Of a stretch of DNA of 63,771 nucleotides, positions 33,618 through 42,619 are shown one piece after another. Under the pieces are notes generated by a model, which was not told the origin of the DNA, made no database searches, and worked only from the letters and a program-made list of their open reading frames with translations. Position 1 is the stretch's first letter, and each line of letters begins with the position of its first letter. This DNA comes from Thermoplasmatota archaeon (GTDB taxonomy: Archaea > Thermoplasmatota > Penumbrarchaeia > JANQNL01), in contig JANQNL010000013.1 of the NCBI GenBank assembly GCA_028279585.1, positions 1 to 63,771 of the forward strand. The letters run 5' to 3'. Made by a program: the position numbers and the translations under genes.

Positions 33618-34931
33618 TTACAACCTGGCGTTGATCTCGTCAGCAAGGTTCGGCTTGCCAATGACCTGCAGGTCGTATCTGACCCTGACCAGAGGCTTGT
33701 CCACCTTGATGACCCTGGTGAGGTCGATAGGTGTTCCAGCGATGACCACATCGCACTCTGCCTTGTTGATGGTGTCCTCGAGGTCCTTCCTCTGCTCCAC
33801 GGAATATCCCATGGCTGGGAGAACGGTCTCAAGGTGGTCATACTTCTCGTAGGTCTCCATTATGCTGTCAACAGCATACGGGCGTGGGTCGATGACATCA
33901 CATGCGCCGAACTTGGTCGCAGCAATGAGGCCAGCTCCGAATCCCATTCCGCCATGGGTGACCGTAGGTCCGTCCTCCACAACGAGGGCGACTTTGTCCC
34001 TGATTAGAGATGGGTCCTCGACGGTGATCGGTGAGGCAGCCTCCACGATGACGGCTTTCGGGTTGATGGCCATTACGTTCTCGCGGACTATCTCGATGTT
34101 CTCTGGATATGCAGAATCGATCTTGTTGATGACGACTATGTCGGCAAGACGAAGGTTTATCTCACCTGGATAGAAGCTTATCTCGTCACCTGGACGATGT
34201 GGGTCTGCAATGGTGATGTAGATATCTGGTTTGTAGAAGGAGAAGTCGTTGTTACCGCCATCCCACAAGATGACGTCCGCCTCCTTCTCTGCCTCGTCGA
34301 GGATGGCCTGATAGTCCACACCAGCGTAGACGACGACACCCTTGTCGATATGGGGCTCGTACTCCTCGCGCTCTTCGATGGTGCAGTCGTGCTTGTCGAG
34401 GTCTGGGTAGTCTGCAAACCTCTGGCACTTCTGCTTGACAAGGTCACCGTATGGCATAGGATGCCTGATGGCCACGACCTTCAGGCCCTTCTTCTGAAGG
34501 ATCTCTATGACGTACCTGGTGGTCTGGGATTTACCACAGCCGGTCCTGGTCGCACAGATAGCGATGACAGGCTTGTTGGACTTTATCATCGTGTTCTCGA
34601 TGCCCATGAGCTTGAAGTCTGCACCAGCTGCATTCACGACAGCTCCGATGTGCATGACCATATCATACGACAGGTCGCTGTATGCAAGGATACACTCTAC
34701 GATGCCGTGTTTCTTGATAAGCTCTGGTAGGTCCTTCTCGTGCTCGATCGGAATGCCCTCTGGATAGAGGCTTCCTGCAAGCTCTGGCGGATATCTCCTT
34801 CCATCGATGCCTGGGATCTGCGTGGCTGTAAATGCTACAACCTCGTACTCCTCATTGTCACGGAAGAACGTGTTGTAGTTGTGGAAATCCCTACCAGCTG
34901 CTCCCAATATCAGTACCTTCTTTCGAACCAT
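33618..34931 (-). CDS. COG2403-type P-loop GTPase, related to cyclic 2,3-diphosphoglycerate synthetase
   Basis: A 437-residue cytosolic protein. An N-terminal Rossmann-like part (KKVLILGAAGRDFHNYNTFF) contains AYSDLSYDMVMHIG; the P-loop is AICATRTGCGKSQTTRYV (~125-142), followed by DVILWDGGNNDFSFYKPDI (~225-243), the NKxD motif VVINKIDSAYPEN (~280) and VTHGGMGFGAG (~325). Related proteins include methanogen cPGS, but most homologues in non-methanogens are predicted GTPases of unknown role, so I do not assign cPGS. Start ATG 34931 with GGTGTGA; TATA box 35 nt upstream. Confidence 0.75.
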   Translation of the reverse strand: MVRKKVLILGAAGRDFHNYNTFFRDNEEYEVVAFTATQIPGIDGRRYPPELAGSLYPEGIPIEHEKDLPELIKKHGIVECILAYSDLSYDMVMHIGAVVNAAGADFKLMGIENTMIKSNKPVIAICATRTGCGKSQTTRYVIEILQKKGLKVVAIRHPMPYGDLVKQKCQRFADYPDLDKHDCTIEEREEYEPHIDKGVVVYAGVDYQAILDEAEKEADVILWDGGNNDFSFYKPDIYITIADPHRPGDEISFYPGEINLRLADIVVINKIDSAYPENIEIVRENVMAINPKAVIVEAASPITVEDPSLIRDKVALVVEDGPTVTHGGMGFGAGLIAATKFGACDVIDPRPYAVDSIMETYEKYDHLETVLPAMGYSVEQRKDLEDTINKAECDVVIAGTPIDLTRVIKVDKPLVRVRYDLQVIGKPNLADEINARL

Positions 34932-34965
34932 GGTTCACACCTTGAGCCCGGGGAAACCGATATCG

Positions 34966-34976
34966 GGTATATATCC
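34966..34976 (-). promoter_or_regulatory. TATA box of the COG2403 GTPase gene
   Basis: GGATATATACC on the minus strand, ~40 nt before ATG 34931. It lies between two GATATCGG/CAGATATCGG repeats (~34959 and ~35012), which could be operator half-sites. Confidence 0.45.
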
Positions 34977-35023
34977 TTGTCGGATAATTTACAAAACGGT
35001 TATAAAATGTCAGATATCGGACA

Positions 35024-35719
35024 TCACTCGCCCCATCGCCTTTTACGTCTCTGGTATGAGTAGATGGCCTTGAGAAAATCAGTTTTCTTCAATCCAGGCC
35101 AATACACATCGGAAAAGTATAGCTCGGAATAAGCGCTCTGCCACAGCAGGAAGTTGGATATCCGTTCCTCCCCAGAGGTCCTGAAGATCAGGTCTGGGTC
35201 TGGGATGTCATCTGTATAGAGATAGCTGGATACCAGCTTCTCATTGATGTCCTCTATCTCGATCTTTCCTTCCTTGACGTCCCGACAGATGTTCTGGACC
35301 GCTTCCACGATCTCCTGGCGCCCGCCGTATGCAAGGGCGATGCTGTATTGATAGTTGGAATAATCCTTGGTCTGGTCCATGGCAAGGTTGATGGCGTCCT
35401 GAAGCTCCTGTGGTAACATATCGATGTTCCCAAGGACCCTGACACGTATCTGGTTCTTGTGGACCCGCTCGTCCTTTGCGAGGATGTGGAAGTTCTTTGT
35501 GAAAAGTTCCATGAGAGCATGGACCTCTTCAAGGTCCCTGGAGAAGTTCTCGGACGAGAAAGCGAACACGGTGAGGTACTTTACGTCCATCTCAAGGCAC
35601 CATTCTAAAAGCTCTTCGAGCTTGTCACGCCCCATCTTGTGGCCGAGCTTCGGGTCCTCGCCTATGGCCTGTGCCCATCGTCTATTACCATCCATAATAA
35701 TGGCGATGTGCCTTGGCAT
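35024..35719 (-). CDS. uppS: cis-prenyltransferase (undecaprenyl/dolichyl diphosphate synthase family)
   Basis: Condenses isopentenyl diphosphate in cis onto an allylic diphosphate to make the lipid carrier for protein glycosylation. Motifs: HIAIIMDGNRRWAQ with the catalytic Asp (residues 4-17 of the ATG form), LTVFAFSSENFSR (~50-62), LAYGGRQEIVEAV (~135) and PDLIFRTSGEERISNFLLWQ (~185). From ATG 35719 the protein is 231 residues but lacks the helix that normally precedes HIAIIMDG. Upstream in-frame codons read LLKIGEKKLYVAVRAEP, as in other family members, but contain no ATG, GTG or TTG; the true start is probably CTG 35767 or ATA 35800. Confidence 0.92.
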   Translation of the reverse strand: MPRHIAIIMDGNRRWAQAIGEDPKLGHKMGRDKLEELLEWCLEMDVKYLTVFAFSSENFSRDLEEVHALMELFTKNFHILAKDERVHKNQIRVRVLGNIDMLPQELQDAINLAMDQTKDYSNYQYSIALAYGGRQEIVEAVQNICRDVKEGKIEIEDINEKLVSSYLYTDDIPDPDLIFRTSGEERISNFLLWQSAYSELYFSDVYWPGLKKTDFLKAIYSYQRRKRRWGE

Positions 35720-35815
35720 AGGCTCCGCTCTAACAGCAACATAGAGCTTCTTCTCGCCTATCTTCAGAAGCGTGTCAGTAAAGGACGTCCTTTGGGTTAT
35801 GGGAAAGGGCCCCCC

Positions 35816-37030
35816 TTATTTTCTGGGCCTTTTGCCCTTGAACTTGAACTTCATCTTGCCCTTCTTCTTCCCCTTGGGTCCCTTGGGTCCGCGCCCTCGT
35901 TTACCGCGACCACCACCCCGTCCCTTTGTAGCTGAGCGTATCTTGCCCACCACCATTGCGAACACAGCAATTATCGTAATTACGAATCCTGCGAACAAGG
36001 CTACGCCTATCAGTATCGGAATTATCTGGCCGGCCAGGTCGCCGACGATCTTACCCCAATCCGTGGGAATGGGTTTAATACTGAACGAAAGCTCGAATAT
36101 GACGGTCTCGTTCTCAGTTCCAGAAAAGTCCCGGATATAGGAAACGATAGCGGTGACGATGTGCTGCTCGTTCTCGGATATCTCGATGTCGTAGTTGTTC
36201 CAGATGAACAGTCGATTGTATTCTGGGGTCATACCATATTGAGGTCTAGATTCAAGAGCTACCCCGTCTAGTAACAACTGAGAACCCATCTTTGCAGGGG
36301 AAATACCGAACGAATCGGTGTATTCGACCTCGAACTTGTCAGCCCTTTCAGAAGGAACGATGTTCTTGATACTGATAGCGCTACAGGTCATCCTGACACC
36401 AGATGGATATGAACTACTGCCATAGTAGATGTAACCACCATTTCCATTGACCTCACAGGTGACCCTTAATTGGAGAGTATCTCCCTTTGCCAGGGGTGTA
36501 AGGTTTCCGGATGCTTTGTAGGTGAGAGAGATCTTCTTAACGGTCTCCCTGAAAGAAAGTGAACCGGTCTTCATCTCTGGGATCCATGGCTGATCGTTCC
36601 GCATCAGAGAGAAGATTATCTTTCCGTTAGGGGTTCCGCTGGCCTCGGCCTTCTTGAAATAATAGGCCTCGAAAGTGATGGTCCCATCGACGATAAGGTC
36701 GTCCTTGAGCTCATCAGAGGCCCAGGTGCCGATATATCTAGGATAGACCGTTCCGAGCCTTTTGATGAATCCATATCCTAGCAACCCCTCACCAACGTAA
36801 CCATTTGGGCAGGCGGCGGTCTGATCGACGTCATCCTCATCTGGTGGTTCGGGTGACATCTCATACCCCTCCCTCAATAGCATGGTCACAGGAACCATCT
36901 GTGCACCTGCGACTATCGGCTGCTCTTCCTCCTCTGCTGTGACGGATGGCAACAATAGGAATACCATTGCAACTAATAGGACCACCAATGCCAGGTGGAG
37001 AAGGGCCATCCATGCGCTTTTCGTCTTCAT
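35816..37030 (-). CDS. Secreted membrane-anchored protein with basic tail (paralogue A)
   Basis: A 404-residue type I membrane protein: signal peptide ~10-30 (LLHLALVVLLVAMVFLLLPS), extracellular beta-rich domain (~35-325), membrane helix ~330-358 (IIPILIGVALFAGFVITIIA) and a cytoplasmic tail very rich in Lys, Arg and Gly ending KMKFKFKGKRPRK. It is paralogous to the next gene: compare RYIGTWASDELKDDLIVDG with HVGTWSSDAIHTDLLMSES, and YYGSSSYPSGVRMTCSAIS with LYGSGNFASGMSVTCNGLA. The start has GTGATC upstream; its stop is directly followed by the uppS upstream region. Function unknown. Confidence 0.7.
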   Translation of the reverse strand: MKTKSAWMALLHLALVVLLVAMVFLLLPSVTAEEEEQPIVAGAQMVPVTMLLREGYEMSPEPPDEDDVDQTAACPNGYVGEGLLGYGFIKRLGTVYPRYIGTWASDELKDDLIVDGTITFEAYYFKKAEASGTPNGKIIFSLMRNDQPWIPEMKTGSLSFRETVKKISLTYKASGNLTPLAKGDTLQLRVTCEVNGNGGYIYYGSSSYPSGVRMTCSAISIKNIVPSERADKFEVEYTDSFGISPAKMGSQLLLDGVALESRPQYGMTPEYNRLFIWNNYDIEISENEQHIVTAIVSYIRDFSGTENETVIFELSFSIKPIPTDWGKIVGDLAGQIIPILIGVALFAGFVITIIAVFAMVVGKIRSATKGRGGGRGKRGRGPKGPKGKKKGKMKFKFKGKRPRK

Positions 37031-37052
37031 GTGATCACTTCCGGAAATAGGG

Positions 37053-38375
37053 TCAAGCTTTTGAACGCTTGCCTTTGAACTTGAGCTTTTTGGGCTTTGC
37101 TCCTTTGAGGCTCTTTTTCAAGGAGGCTTTAAGCTTCGCGGTCCTGTCGAGGTTCCAGATAACGAGCAACAGACCAACCAAGGTACAGCTCACACCGATG
37201 AACATCGGCAGACCGATAATATCTGCAAAGAACATTGAGATCGGAACGGTCGCAATGAGACCCCCGATACCAATGACCAGAAGAATGATACCCGTGGACA
37301 TATCCCGTTTCTGTGGATCGTCCTGATATCGTTTTCTAAGAAACATAATAAGAAGGAAAGCTACCACTAGTAAGATGATGGTCCCAACGATCAAAGCAGG
37401 TAGTAATATGTCGAAGGTCTCTTCGTTCCTCGCAATGATGTTGGTCTCTGGGAGCATCTCAATGGATATGGTCTGGGTCTGTGGTGCATAACCTTCTCCG
37501 TATGCGAAAACGATGACGACCTCGTGGTTGCCAGGTTCAAGGTCTCCTATGAACCATTCCCACAGATGCTGTCTCTGGAGATCGTTGGAAAGCTGATAGT
37601 TCGGTTCCATCTCAAGGACCAATCCATTAACGGTCACCTGCTTGAAGATGGAATGCCTCTCCACACCCCAGGTGTCAAGGACCTGGGCCTGGATGTAGTT
37701 CTCCTTCTTCTCGAACTTCTCGATGGCCAGACCGTTGCATGTCACTGACATGCCTGATGCGAAATTGCCACTGCCGTATAGGACCGTACAACCACCATTG
37801 ACCGCTCCCTCGACACGTATCTCCATCCTGTCAGACTTGTGTAGAGGTGTGACATTAGAGCCGAGGTTCGCTGTTACCTCGATCCTTGATGGTTCATCGT
37901 CGATGTAGTGTGTACCGGTCTCGATCGGGCCGATGACCGGAGGTTGCTGCCCGTTGGCAAGGATCGAGAACCTGAACTTCCCGCTGACCCTGAACTCGTT
38001 CTCGGCCCAAATGGAGAAGGTTGCTGACTCGCTCATCAGCAGGTCTGTATGAATAGCATCCGAAGACCATGTGCCTACATGCTTCCACTGGACCGACCCG
38101 AACTGTTTGATACGACCTGAGACGAAACCGTTCTGAACGGTGCGTCTTATCTCATCGTCATCGATGCTCGGTGGGGTCGGAGTAAGATGATCGCTACCCA
38201 TGAAGTGGAGGGTGACGGGCATCAGCTGCCCGGCTGGGGCTGCTTCAGCGTCGATCATGACCTCTGGTGCCTCATCCACTACATCGGGCATAGCCACGAC
38301 TAACAGGAGGGTTGTGAGGACGGTGGCCAGCACCACCGAGGGACTTATCTTGGAACTACTGGAAATGTACAACAT
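37053..38375 (-). CDS. Secreted membrane-anchored protein with basic tail (paralogue B)
   Basis: A 440-residue paralogue of the neighbouring gene. Signal peptide ~12-30 (SVVLATVLTTLLLVVAMPD), extracellular beta-rich domain (~40-320) with LYGSGNFASGMSVTCNGLA, then several C-terminal membrane helices (~325-345, ~368-415, e.g. GIILLVIGIGGLIATVPIS and GVSCTLVGLLLVIWNL) and a basic cytoplasmic tail ending KPKKLKFKGKRSKA. It differs from paralogue A in the extra membrane helices. The 22-nt gap to paralogue A implies one transcript. The shared KFKGKR tail suggests a common cytoplasmic partner or nucleic-acid/lipid contact. Confidence 0.7.
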   Translation of the reverse strand: MLYISSSSKISPSVVLATVLTTLLLVVAMPDVVDEAPEVMIDAEAAPAGQLMPVTLHFMGSDHLTPTPPSIDDDEIRRTVQNGFVSGRIKQFGSVQWKHVGTWSSDAIHTDLLMSESATFSIWAENEFRVSGKFRFSILANGQQPPVIGPIETGTHYIDDEPSRIEVTANLGSNVTPLHKSDRMEIRVEGAVNGGCTVLYGSGNFASGMSVTCNGLAIEKFEKKENYIQAQVLDTWGVERHSIFKQVTVNGLVLEMEPNYQLSNDLQRQHLWEWFIGDLEPGNHEVVIVFAYGEGYAPQTQTISIEMLPETNIIARNEETFDILLPALIVGTIILLVVAFLLIMFLRKRYQDDPQKRDMSTGIILLVIGIGGLIATVPISMFFADIIGLPMFIGVSCTLVGLLLVIWNLDRTAKLKASLKKSLKGAKPKKLKFKGKRSKA

Positions 38376-38403
38376 CCAGCCTCATTCATCCCATAAGCCT
38401 TTG

Positions 38404-38414
38404 CAATATTAAAC
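38404..38414 (-). promoter_or_regulatory. TATA box of the paralogue operon
   Basis: GGTTTAATATTG on the minus strand ~34 nt before ATG 38375, implying a near-leaderless transcript. No other feature is seen in 38376-38533 beyond a weak CATAAA site before pop5. Confidence 0.4.
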
Positions 38415-38533
38415 CTTTTGGAAAACGTTGTACAATAATATCCTGCCTGGCACAACACTGGCCACACAAAATTGGGAAGACAAGGCCTACAACCTCGACA
38501 ATCCTCATAAACGAGGAATCCATTGCATCTACG

Positions 38534-38848
38534 ATGGACGATACTCCAAGGAAGAGATACCTCGTCATTCGGCTCAGTCGCCCTGATGCTGTGGATAGAA
38601 AGGAGATGATCAACCTCATCAGGTCATCTGCAAATGGTATCTCAAAGGACCTTTTTGAAAAGGTGGAACCATGGCTTACGGTCTATGATGGCTCCTTTGG
38701 GATAGTCAGGTTCAACCATAAGTATCGGGATGAGATCATCAGTATCGTCGAAGCCATCGACATTCCTGACTGCCATCTAGAAACTGTTGGCATTTCAGGT
38801 ACCATAAAGAAAGCGAGGAAAAAGTATTTAGTAAATGCTCGTGATTAG
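38534..38848 (+). CDS. rnp2: Ribonuclease P protein component 2 (Pop5)
   Basis: RNase P protein subunit of the Pop5/Rpp14 family, needed for maturation of tRNA 5' ends. 104 residues: [20 protein letters not shown] at the N-terminus, GLFEK-like [20 protein letters not shown] and [20 protein letters not shown], and the basic [12 protein letters not shown] end typical of the family. First gene of the exosome/proteasome superoperon; its TAG overlaps the frame of psmA, a standard order in Euryarchaeota. Confidence 0.9.
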   Translation: MDDTPRKRYLVIRLSRPDAVDRKEMINLIRSSANGISKDLFEKVEPWLTVYDGSFGIVRFNHKYRDEIISIVEAIDIPDCHLETVGISGTIKKARKKYLVNARD

Positions 38849-38889
38849 TGGCAAATCGTTCTTATTTAAAGCCACAGGAGATGTTCACG

Positions 38890-39609
38890 ATGCAACCTGG
38901 CAACATGGCATATGACAGGGCAATCACAGTATTTTCACCCGATGGTAGATTATTTCAGGTGGAATATGCAAGGGAAGCAGTAAAGAGGGGGACCACGACC
39001 GTTGGACTCAAGTTCAACAACGGAGTCGTTCTCATCATCGACAAGAGGATAACGAGCAGACTCATCGAGCCCTCCTCCATCGAGAAGATCTTCAAGCTCG
39101 ACGAGCACATCGGATGTGCAACGTCTGGGCTGGTGGCAGACGCCAGGGTCCTCGTGGATAGGGCAAGGGTCGAGGCACAGATCAACCGCATCACTTACAA
39201 TGAGATGATGCCTGTGGAGATCCTTGTCAAAAAGATCTGCGACTTCAAGCAGAACTACACCCAGTATGGCGGCGTAAGGCCTTTCGGCACAGCGCTTCTC
39301 ATCGCTGGTGTGGATTCCAAGGGACCACAGCTGTATGAAACGGACCCTAGCGGTGCGCTCATGGCTTACAAGGCAGGCTCCATCGGTGCCGGAAGGAATA
39401 CCGTTATGGAGGTCTTCGAGGACAAGTACAAGGAGAACATCTCCATGGACAAGGCCATTGGTCTTGGTCTTGAGGCACTCGAGATCGCTACAGAGGGAGG
39501 ACTGAACGCTCCTGCTGTGGAGATCGGCGTGGTCCAGAAGACCGAGAGCTTCGAAAAGATCGACCCGGCCAAGGTCCAGAAGTACGTCGAGAAGGCCTTG
39601 AAGAAGTAA
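38890..39609 (+). CDS. psmA: 20S proteasome alpha subunit
   Basis: Forms the outer rings of the proteasome gate. The conserved start [20 protein letters not shown] fits ATG 38890, with AGGAG 7-11 nt upstream; GTG 38848 and ATG 38881 are in-frame alternatives. 239 residues with [58 protein letters not shown], and C-terminal helices. The very N-terminus contains YDRA with the gate Tyr-Asp-Arg. The catalytic beta subunit is encoded at 32196, outside this operon. Confidence 0.96.
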   Translation: MQPGNMAYDRAITVFSPDGRLFQVEYAREAVKRGTTTVGLKFNNGVVLIIDKRITSRLIEPSSIEKIFKLDEHIGCATSGLVADARVLVDRARVEAQINRITYNEMMPVEILVKKICDFKQNYTQYGGVRPFGTALLIAGVDSKGPQLYETDPSGALMAYKAGSIGAGRNTVMEVFEDKYKENISMDKAIGLGLEALEIATEGGLNAPAVEIGVVQKTESFEKIDPAKVQKYVEKALKK

Positions 39610-39622
39610 GGAGGCTCATGAA

Positions 39623-40324
39623 ATGGTCTCCCTTGACGACGCGGTGGTCGCAAGACTTGAGCGGGGTGGGGAGAAGTTCGAGATCCTGGTGGACCCAGAC
39701 CTGGCTCAGGATTATCGTGAGGATCCAGCCAATGAACCAGATTTCAATGAACTACTGGTCATTGAGGACGTGTTCAAGGACGCCCATAAGGGCGACAGGG
39801 CATCAGAAGAGAGCATTGATAAGATCTTCGAGACCCAGGACATGCATGCCATCGTCAAGGTCATCATCCTCGATGGCGATATCCATCTAACTACAGAACA
39901 GAGAAAGAAGATGGTCGAGCAGAAGACAAAGCAGATCATCACAAAGATCGCACAGAACGCGATCAATCCTCAGACCTCACTGCCACATCCTCCTGCAAGG
40001 ATAGAGATCGCGATGGAGGAGGCCAAGGTCCACATAGACCCGTTCAAACCAGTGGACCTGCAGGTGCAGGAGGTCCTGAAGGAGATACAGACGGTCCTGC
40101 CCATCAGGTTCGAAAAGATCACAGTGGCCCTTAAGGTTGCTGGGACGGACCAAGGTAGGATCTACGGGGATTGCAAGGAGTTCGGTCGGATCCTAAAGGA
40201 AGAATGGACATCCGACGGACAGTGGATCGCCCTGGTCGAGATCCCCGCTGGGGTCCAGCTTGATTTCTTTGACAGGCTGAACGCAAAGACCAAGGGCAAC
40301 ATAGAGACCAAGATCCTGAAATAG
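39623..40324 (+). CDS. sdo1: SBDS family ribosome maturation protein
   Basis: Archaeal Shwachman-Bodian-Diamond protein, which releases aIF6 from the 50S subunit. 233 residues in three domains: FYSH N-terminal (RGGEKFEILVDPDLAQDYRE, LVIEDVFKDAHKGDRA), central helical (TTEQRKKMVEQKTKQIITKI with HPPARIEIAMEEAKVHIDPF) and C-terminal ferredoxin-like (PIRFEKITVALKVAG, WIALVEIPAGVQLDFFDRLN). GGAGG precedes ATG 39623. Position between psmA and rrp4 is conserved in archaea. Confidence 0.96.
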   Translation: MVSLDDAVVARLERGGEKFEILVDPDLAQDYREDPANEPDFNELLVIEDVFKDAHKGDRASEESIDKIFETQDMHAIVKVIILDGDIHLTTEQRKKMVEQKTKQIITKIAQNAINPQTSLPHPPARIEIAMEEAKVHIDPFKPVDLQVQEVLKEIQTVLPIRFEKITVALKVAGTDQGRIYGDCKEFGRILKEEWTSDGQWIALVEIPAGVQLDFFDRLNAKTKGNIETKILK

Positions 40325-40340
40325 TATTATTCGTGAGATA

Positions 40341-41033
40341 ATGGACAGTATTATGAACGGTAGCGAAGATGTCACAGACCTTGTAGTACCTGGAGACACT
40401 TTGGGAGAAGAAGGGATGGTCCCCGGTTACGGGACCATCAAAAGAGGTGACGATATCATCTCCACTAGGATAGGCCTTGTTTCCGTCCGAGGTAACACTG
40501 TCAATGTCATTCCGATAAGGGGGAAGTATCTACCCAGACGTGATGACCTGGTCATTGGGACCGTTCGTGAATATTCCAATACTAACTGGTCATTCGACCT
40601 GAACTCCCCCTACACTGCTTTCCTTCACTTCAAGGACGTCCCCTGGGATGTGGACTTCGGCGAGACAGGTGAATACCTAAGCGTCGGCGATGCTGCTATC
40701 CTACGTATCACGGATGTGGACGTCAGATATCGGACCACCGTGGTCCTGAACGGACCTGGGCTCAAAAAGCTCAATGGCGGTAGATTGGTAAAGATTAACC
40801 CCACGATGGTGCCCCTGGTCATCGGCAAGAACGGCTCGATGATATCGGTTCTCAAAGGCGCAACGTCGTGCAGGATATTCATTGGACAGAACGGAGTCCT
40901 CTGGGTGGATGGCGAACCAGAGGATGTGGACCTGGTACTCGGTGCACTGGACCTGATAGAGCGTCGGTGCTACTCCAAACAGCTGAACAAGGAGATAGAG
41001 CTCTATTTCGCAGATGCCAGGATGTTCCACTAG
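40341..41033 (+). CDS. rrp4: Exosome RNA-binding subunit Rrp4
   Basis: Cap subunit of the archaeal exosome. 230 residues: N-terminal beta domain (VVPGDTLGEEGMVPGYGTIK), S1 domain (PRRDDLVIGTVREYSNTNWS, YLSVGDAAILRITDVDVRY) and KH domain with GxxG in VPLVIGKNGSMISVLKG (~152-168) and IGQNGVLWVDG. It lies directly upstream of rrp41 and rrp42, the normal archaeal order. Confidence 0.96.
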   Translation: MDSIMNGSEDVTDLVVPGDTLGEEGMVPGYGTIKRGDDIISTRIGLVSVRGNTVNVIPIRGKYLPRRDDLVIGTVREYSNTNWSFDLNSPYTAFLHFKDVPWDVDFGETGEYLSVGDAAILRITDVDVRYRTTVVLNGPGLKKLNGGRLVKINPTMVPLVIGKNGSMISVLKGATSCRIFIGQNGVLWVDGEPEDVDLVLGALDLIERRCYSKQLNKEIELYFADARMFH

Positions 41034-41049
41034 TATTATCTGAAAGGAT

Positions 41050-41787
41050 GTGAGCTATTTGGCACAAGACCCGCACAGCTCCTACGAGCTGACAGACAGC
41101 GATACGCGCTGGATCGAGCAGATGGAGATGAAGATAGGAAGGATAGGTAGAGCCGATGGTTCCTGCCAGGTCAAGCTTGGGGGGAACAATGTCATCTGTG
41201 CTGTTTACGGTCCTCGAGAGGTATATCCCAGACATCTTCAGGATTCACTCAAGGCCATAGTCCAGTGCAAGTACAATCTTGCACCATTCTCTTCCCAGGA
41301 GCGGAAACGACCTGGTCCTGATAGACGATCCACAGAGATCTCACGGATACTGGGGGAGGCCCTGGAAGAGGTGATGTTCGTCCAGAGGTATCCGAAAACG
41401 TCCATTGACATCTATTTCGAGGTCATGGAGGCCTCTATTGGGATACGCTGGTTGTCCCTGGTCGCTGCGAGCATGGCACTTGTTGATGCAGGGATCCCGA
41501 TCAAAGAACTTGCCTCCGGATGCTCTGTGGTCGTTGATGGTAGCGGCCCATCTATCGAACCACCATCGGAACTATCGCCCGAGCAGACCCTGGTAGAGGT
41601 CGGAACGCTGGGTGATAGTGATAAGTTCATCATGTTCCAGGTCGACGGAGGCCTATCCCAGGATGATATGTCACAGACCATGGATGTTGCACAGGCAGGT
41701 TCGAAGATGGTCTACGACATGCAAAAGGAGATGATCAGAGGTCATTTTGCACAACTTAGTGAGTCCGATGAGGAGGTGGGCCAATGA
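41050..41787 (+). CDS. rrp41: Exosome catalytic subunit Rrp41
   Basis: RNase PH-fold phosphorolytic subunit of the exosome hexamer. 245 residues: MKIGRIGRADGSCQVKLGGN, VYGPREVYPRHLQDSLKAIV (phosphate/RNA-binding Arg), NLAPFSSQERKRPGPDRRST, and FEVMEASIGIRW with the acidic GCSVVVDG segment. The start is GTG 41050 or TTG 41059; AAGGATGTGA is better spaced for TTG 41059. Its last 4 bases overlap the rrp42 ATG. Confidence 0.96.
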   Translation: MSYLAQDPHSSYELTDSDTRWIEQMEMKIGRIGRADGSCQVKLGGNNVICAVYGPREVYPRHLQDSLKAIVQCKYNLAPFSSQERKRPGPDRRSTEISRILGEALEEVMFVQRYPKTSIDIYFEVMEASIGIRWLSLVAASMALVDAGIPIKELASGCSVVVDGSGPSIEPPSELSPEQTLVEVGTLGDSDKFIMFQVDGGLSQDDMSQTMDVAQAGSKMVYDMQKEMIRGHFAQLSESDEEVGQ

Positions 41788-42560
41788 ACGGTGGGGAGAT
41801 CTCATCTTTGAACCGGTCATTCCTCCTGGGTCTACTGGATGATGGGCGTAGAAGTGATGGCAGGACCCTTGAGGAGTCCCGGCCCCTGACGATGTCCACA
41901 AATGTGGTGTCCACTGCCGAAGCGTCGGTGGAGATAAACCTTGGAAATACCCTGGCCATAGCTGGATTGAAGGTGAGCAAAGGAGCACCATATCCAGATC
42001 GCCCGAGCGAAGGTGTGCTGAACGTCAATATCGAGCTTTGTCCAATGGCCTCACCAGACTTCGAGCTGGGTCCTCTGAAACCTGATGCCATAGAGCTTTC
42101 CAGGACCATTGAGAGGGGTCTGCACGATGCGAACGTCATAGACCTCAATGGTCTGTGCATCGAGGAAGGAGAGATGGTCTGGGTCGTGTATATCGACATC
42201 TATGCTCTGAATTTTGATGGGAACCTCCAGGATGCCGGATTCCTTGCATGTTTGAAGCTTCTATCAGAGATAGAAGGTCGTCAAGATGAGGTCTTTGGTG
42301 AAGGTAGTTCCAACATCATCGACCTGTCAGCACGTCCCATCAGTGTGACCATGCTGAAGATCGATGAGCATATCCTGATGGACCCTTCGGACGAGGAGGA
42401 GTCCACTGGCTCTGCAAGAATGACAGTTACTGTGGATTCGGAGGATAACGTGCGAACTGTCCACAAATCAAAAGGTGGTCAGTTCGATGGTGATGACGTC
42501 ATCAGATGTGTACGTATGGCCAAGGTCGTAGCCCAGCAACGCAGGGACCAGATGTTCTGA
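41784..42560 (+). CDS. rrp42: Exosome subunit Rrp42
   Basis: Non-catalytic RNase PH-fold partner of Rrp41 that completes the hexamer and contributes RNA-binding residues. 258 residues: FLLGLLDDGRRSDGRTLEES (DGR motif), STAEASVEINLGNTLAIAGL, PDRPSEGVLNVNIELCPMAS, LSRTIERGLHDANVIDLNGL, and VVYIDIYALNFDGNLQDAGF. ATG 41784 is preceded by GAGGAGGTG and overlaps the end of rrp41 (ATGA), indicating translational coupling. Confidence 0.96.
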   Translation: MNGGEISSLNRSFLLGLLDDGRRSDGRTLEESRPLTMSTNVVSTAEASVEINLGNTLAIAGLKVSKGAPYPDRPSEGVLNVNIELCPMASPDFELGPLKPDAIELSRTIERGLHDANVIDLNGLCIEEGEMVWVVYIDIYALNFDGNLQDAGFLACLKLLSEIEGRQDEVFGEGSSNIIDLSARPISVTMLKIDEHILMDPSDEEESTGSARMTVTVDSEDNVRTVHKSKGGQFDGDDVIRCVRMAKVVAQQRRDQMF

Positions 42561-42619
42561 CAATCCGAAACCATATATATCAGATGTTGCTTGACTGGGA
42601 ATACTCCAGAGGTATATCC

